From: Desulfocorpusculum sp964414345
GTDB lineage: Bacteria > Desulfobacterota > Desulfocorpusculales > Desulfocorpusculum
DNA: 32,372 bases
Reading direction: 5' to 3'
Assembly: GCA_964414345.1 (NCBI GenBank)
Contig: CAYPWF010000043.1
Location: forward strand, 1-32,372
Shown: piece after piece, positions 31,390-32,372 of the stretch
Numbering within the stretch: the first letter of the stretch is position 1
How the letters are laid out: every line of letters starts with the position of its first letter
Notes under the pieces: model-generated
What the model saw: the letters and a program-made list of their open reading frames with translations, nothing else
Databases searched by the model: none
What the model was told of the DNA's origin: nothing
Position numbers and translations under genes: made by a program

Positions 31390-32184
31390 TCACAGCCACC
31401 TCTTCCTGCGCTTGTAGCGCCTGGCATCCCTGTAGCTTTTTCTCTCCTTTTCCCCGGAACCCAGGTAGAATTCGCGCACGTCTTGGTTTTCCAAGAGCTC
31501 TGTCGCCCGGCCCTCCAGCACGACCCTTCCGGTCTCCATCACATACCCGCGGTGCCCTATGCCGAGGGCGGCGTTGGCGTTCTGCTCCACCAGCATCACC
31601 GTGACCCCTTTTTCCCTGTTGAGCCTCCCGACTATCTGAAAGAGCTCCTCTGTCACCAAAGGGGCGAGCCCCAGTGATGGCTCGTCCAAAAGCAGCACAC
31701 GGGGCCTGGTCATGAGGGACATGCCTATGGCCAGCATCTGTTGCTCCCCTCCAGAGGCGAACCCCGCGCGCTTATCCTTGAGCCTCCTCAAGACCGGGAA
31801 ATAGGAATAGACTTCCTTCATGTCCTGGGGGACCTGATTGTCCCAGCGGGCGTGGGCAGCAGCCAGGAGGTTCTCCTGCACTGTCAGGTACCAGAAAACC
31901 GGCCTATCCTCCATCACGTAGGTGAGCCTGTGCTTCTTGAGGATCTCGGTTGTGTGCAGTGACCGGATGGAGTGGCCTCCCAGCTTGATGTCGCCCTCCA
32001 CCACGCGGCCGTCGAAGAAATCCACCATGCCGCAGATGGTGCGAAGCAGGGTGGTCTTCCCTGCACCATTTGCCCCTATGATCACGAGGAGTTCCCCTTC
32101 ATTGACCCCTAGTGAGACCCCGTGGAGCACAGAGATCACATCGTGGTACACGACTCTGAGGTTCTCTACACTCAGGAGCATCAT
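31390..32184 (-). CDS. livF: Branched-chain-type ABC transporter ATPase LivF
   Basis: ABC ATPase of 264 aa. Walker A is GANGAGKTTLLRT, the Q-loop region is YVMEDRPVFWYLTVQENL, the signature is FASGGEQQMLAIGMSLMTRP (SGGEQQ, the LivF form), Walker B is VLLLDEPSLGLAPLV and the switch region is VMLVEQNANAAL. The C-terminus carries a basic extension (KERKSYRDARRYKRRKRW) longer than in typical LivF (~235 aa). The start at ATG 32184 overlaps the livH stop by 4 nt (ATGA); the next codon is also ATG (32181) and has better spacing from GAGAGG. It is part of the operon livH-livF-livG-synthetase-livM. Confidence 0.93.
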   Translation of the reverse strand: MMLLSVENLRVVYHDVISVLHGVSLGVNEGELLVIIGANGAGKTTLLRTICGMVDFFDGRVVEGDIKLGGHSIRSLHTTEILKKHRLTYVMEDRPVFWYLTVQENLLAAAHARWDNQVPQDMKEVYSYFPVLRRLKDKRAGFASGGEQQMLAIGMSLMTRPRVLLLDEPSLGLAPLVTEELFQIVGRLNREKGVTVMLVEQNANAALGIGHRGYVMETGRVVLEGRATELLENQDVREFYLGSGEKERKSYRDARRYKRRKRWL

Positions 32185-32372
32185 ACCCTCTCTATGCGAA
32201 CCGTGCCGAAAAGTCCGTACGGACGCACAAGAAGCACGATGAGTAAGAGGATGTAAGGTGCTATGTTCTTGAACCCTATCAATCCCATTGGCTCTATGTA
32301 AGCCCCCACAAAGGCCTCGCACAGCCCCACTATCAAGCCCCCCACCAGGGCCCCGCCTATGCTGTCCATACC
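32181..32372 (-). CDS. livH: Branched-chain-type ABC permease LivH, C-terminal part
   Basis: The last 63 codons of an open frame that runs off the right edge of the window. The visible part has SIGGALVGGLIVGLCEAFVG and YILLLIVLLVRPYGLFG, the final two membrane segments and the LRPxGLFG end typical of LivH permeases. It overlaps livF by 4 nt. Its start and any binding-protein gene lie outside the window. Confidence 0.88.
   Translation of the reverse strand, partial: GMDSIGGALVGGLIVGLCEAFVGAYIEPMGLIGFKNIAPYILLLIVLLVRPYGLFGTVRIERV

Overview
The window looks like a chromosomal segment of a GC-rich (roughly mid-50s percent by eye) Gram-negative anaerobe, most likely a Desulfobacterota ('Deltaproteobacteria') relative. 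The reasons are a selenocysteine-containing SelD next to YedF, a cytidylate-kinase-like/BON-like protein, a MoxR plus CoxE-type VWA pair, Fe-S proteins including an FeFe-hydrogenase-like protein, a TolC outer-membrane protein, and a Liv transporter operon carrying an acyl-CoA synthetase. The taxon is inferred from gene content and not proven.

Layout. 72-1511 (+) encodes dihydrolipoamide dehydrogenase, convergent with a triple-PAS diguanylate cyclase (1533-3188, -). A 550-bp gene-free stretch follows. It holds a repeat copy interrupted by a small hairpin-rich element that resembles the end and guide-RNA region of an IS200/IS605 transposon without its tnpB gene. Next are a PAC2-family protein and a secreted propeller-like protein (3748-5713, +), converging on a GAF-GspE/PilB ATPase (5720-8071, -) and an RNase Z-like metallo-hydrolase (8121-9131, -). 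9272-12188 (-) is a compact set: MoxR ATPase, VWA/CoxE protein and cytidylate-kinase-like protein. The divergent selenium unit yedF-selD (12460-14202, +) follows. Its selD contains an in-frame UGA at 13204-13206, so a simple ORF call loses the first 37 residues. After an M20 dipeptidase (14261-15631, -) comes a nucleotide-sugar operon (20062 down to 16037, -): an SDR epimerase, rmlD, rmlB and long-form rmlA, with no rmlC. A TolC-family gene, hisC and a two-cluster ferredoxin run on the + strand (20261-23371). The - strand then carries the FeFe-hydrogenase-like Fe-S protein (23581-25008), an HU/IHF protein translationally coupled to a macro-domain protein (25397-26238), an LD-carboxypeptidase (26338-27288), and the operon livH-livF-livG-acyl-CoA synthetase-livM (32372 down to 27429). 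livH is cut by the window edge.

The most unusual non-coding feature is an interspersed intergenic repeat family of about 190 bp with imperfect terminal inverted repeats (CTAGCCC..ATTATT type) and a central GGGGG/CCCCC hairpin. I can place seven full or partial copies in 32 kb (around 3.2-3.6, 9.2, 15.8-16.0, 21.7-21.9, 23.4-23.6 and two abutting at 25.05-25.23 kb). It behaves like a MITE-type element. One copy has been split by the IS200/IS605-like remnant, and another seems to supply promoter sequence to the hydrogenase-like gene. I saw no tRNA, rRNA or CRISPR array.
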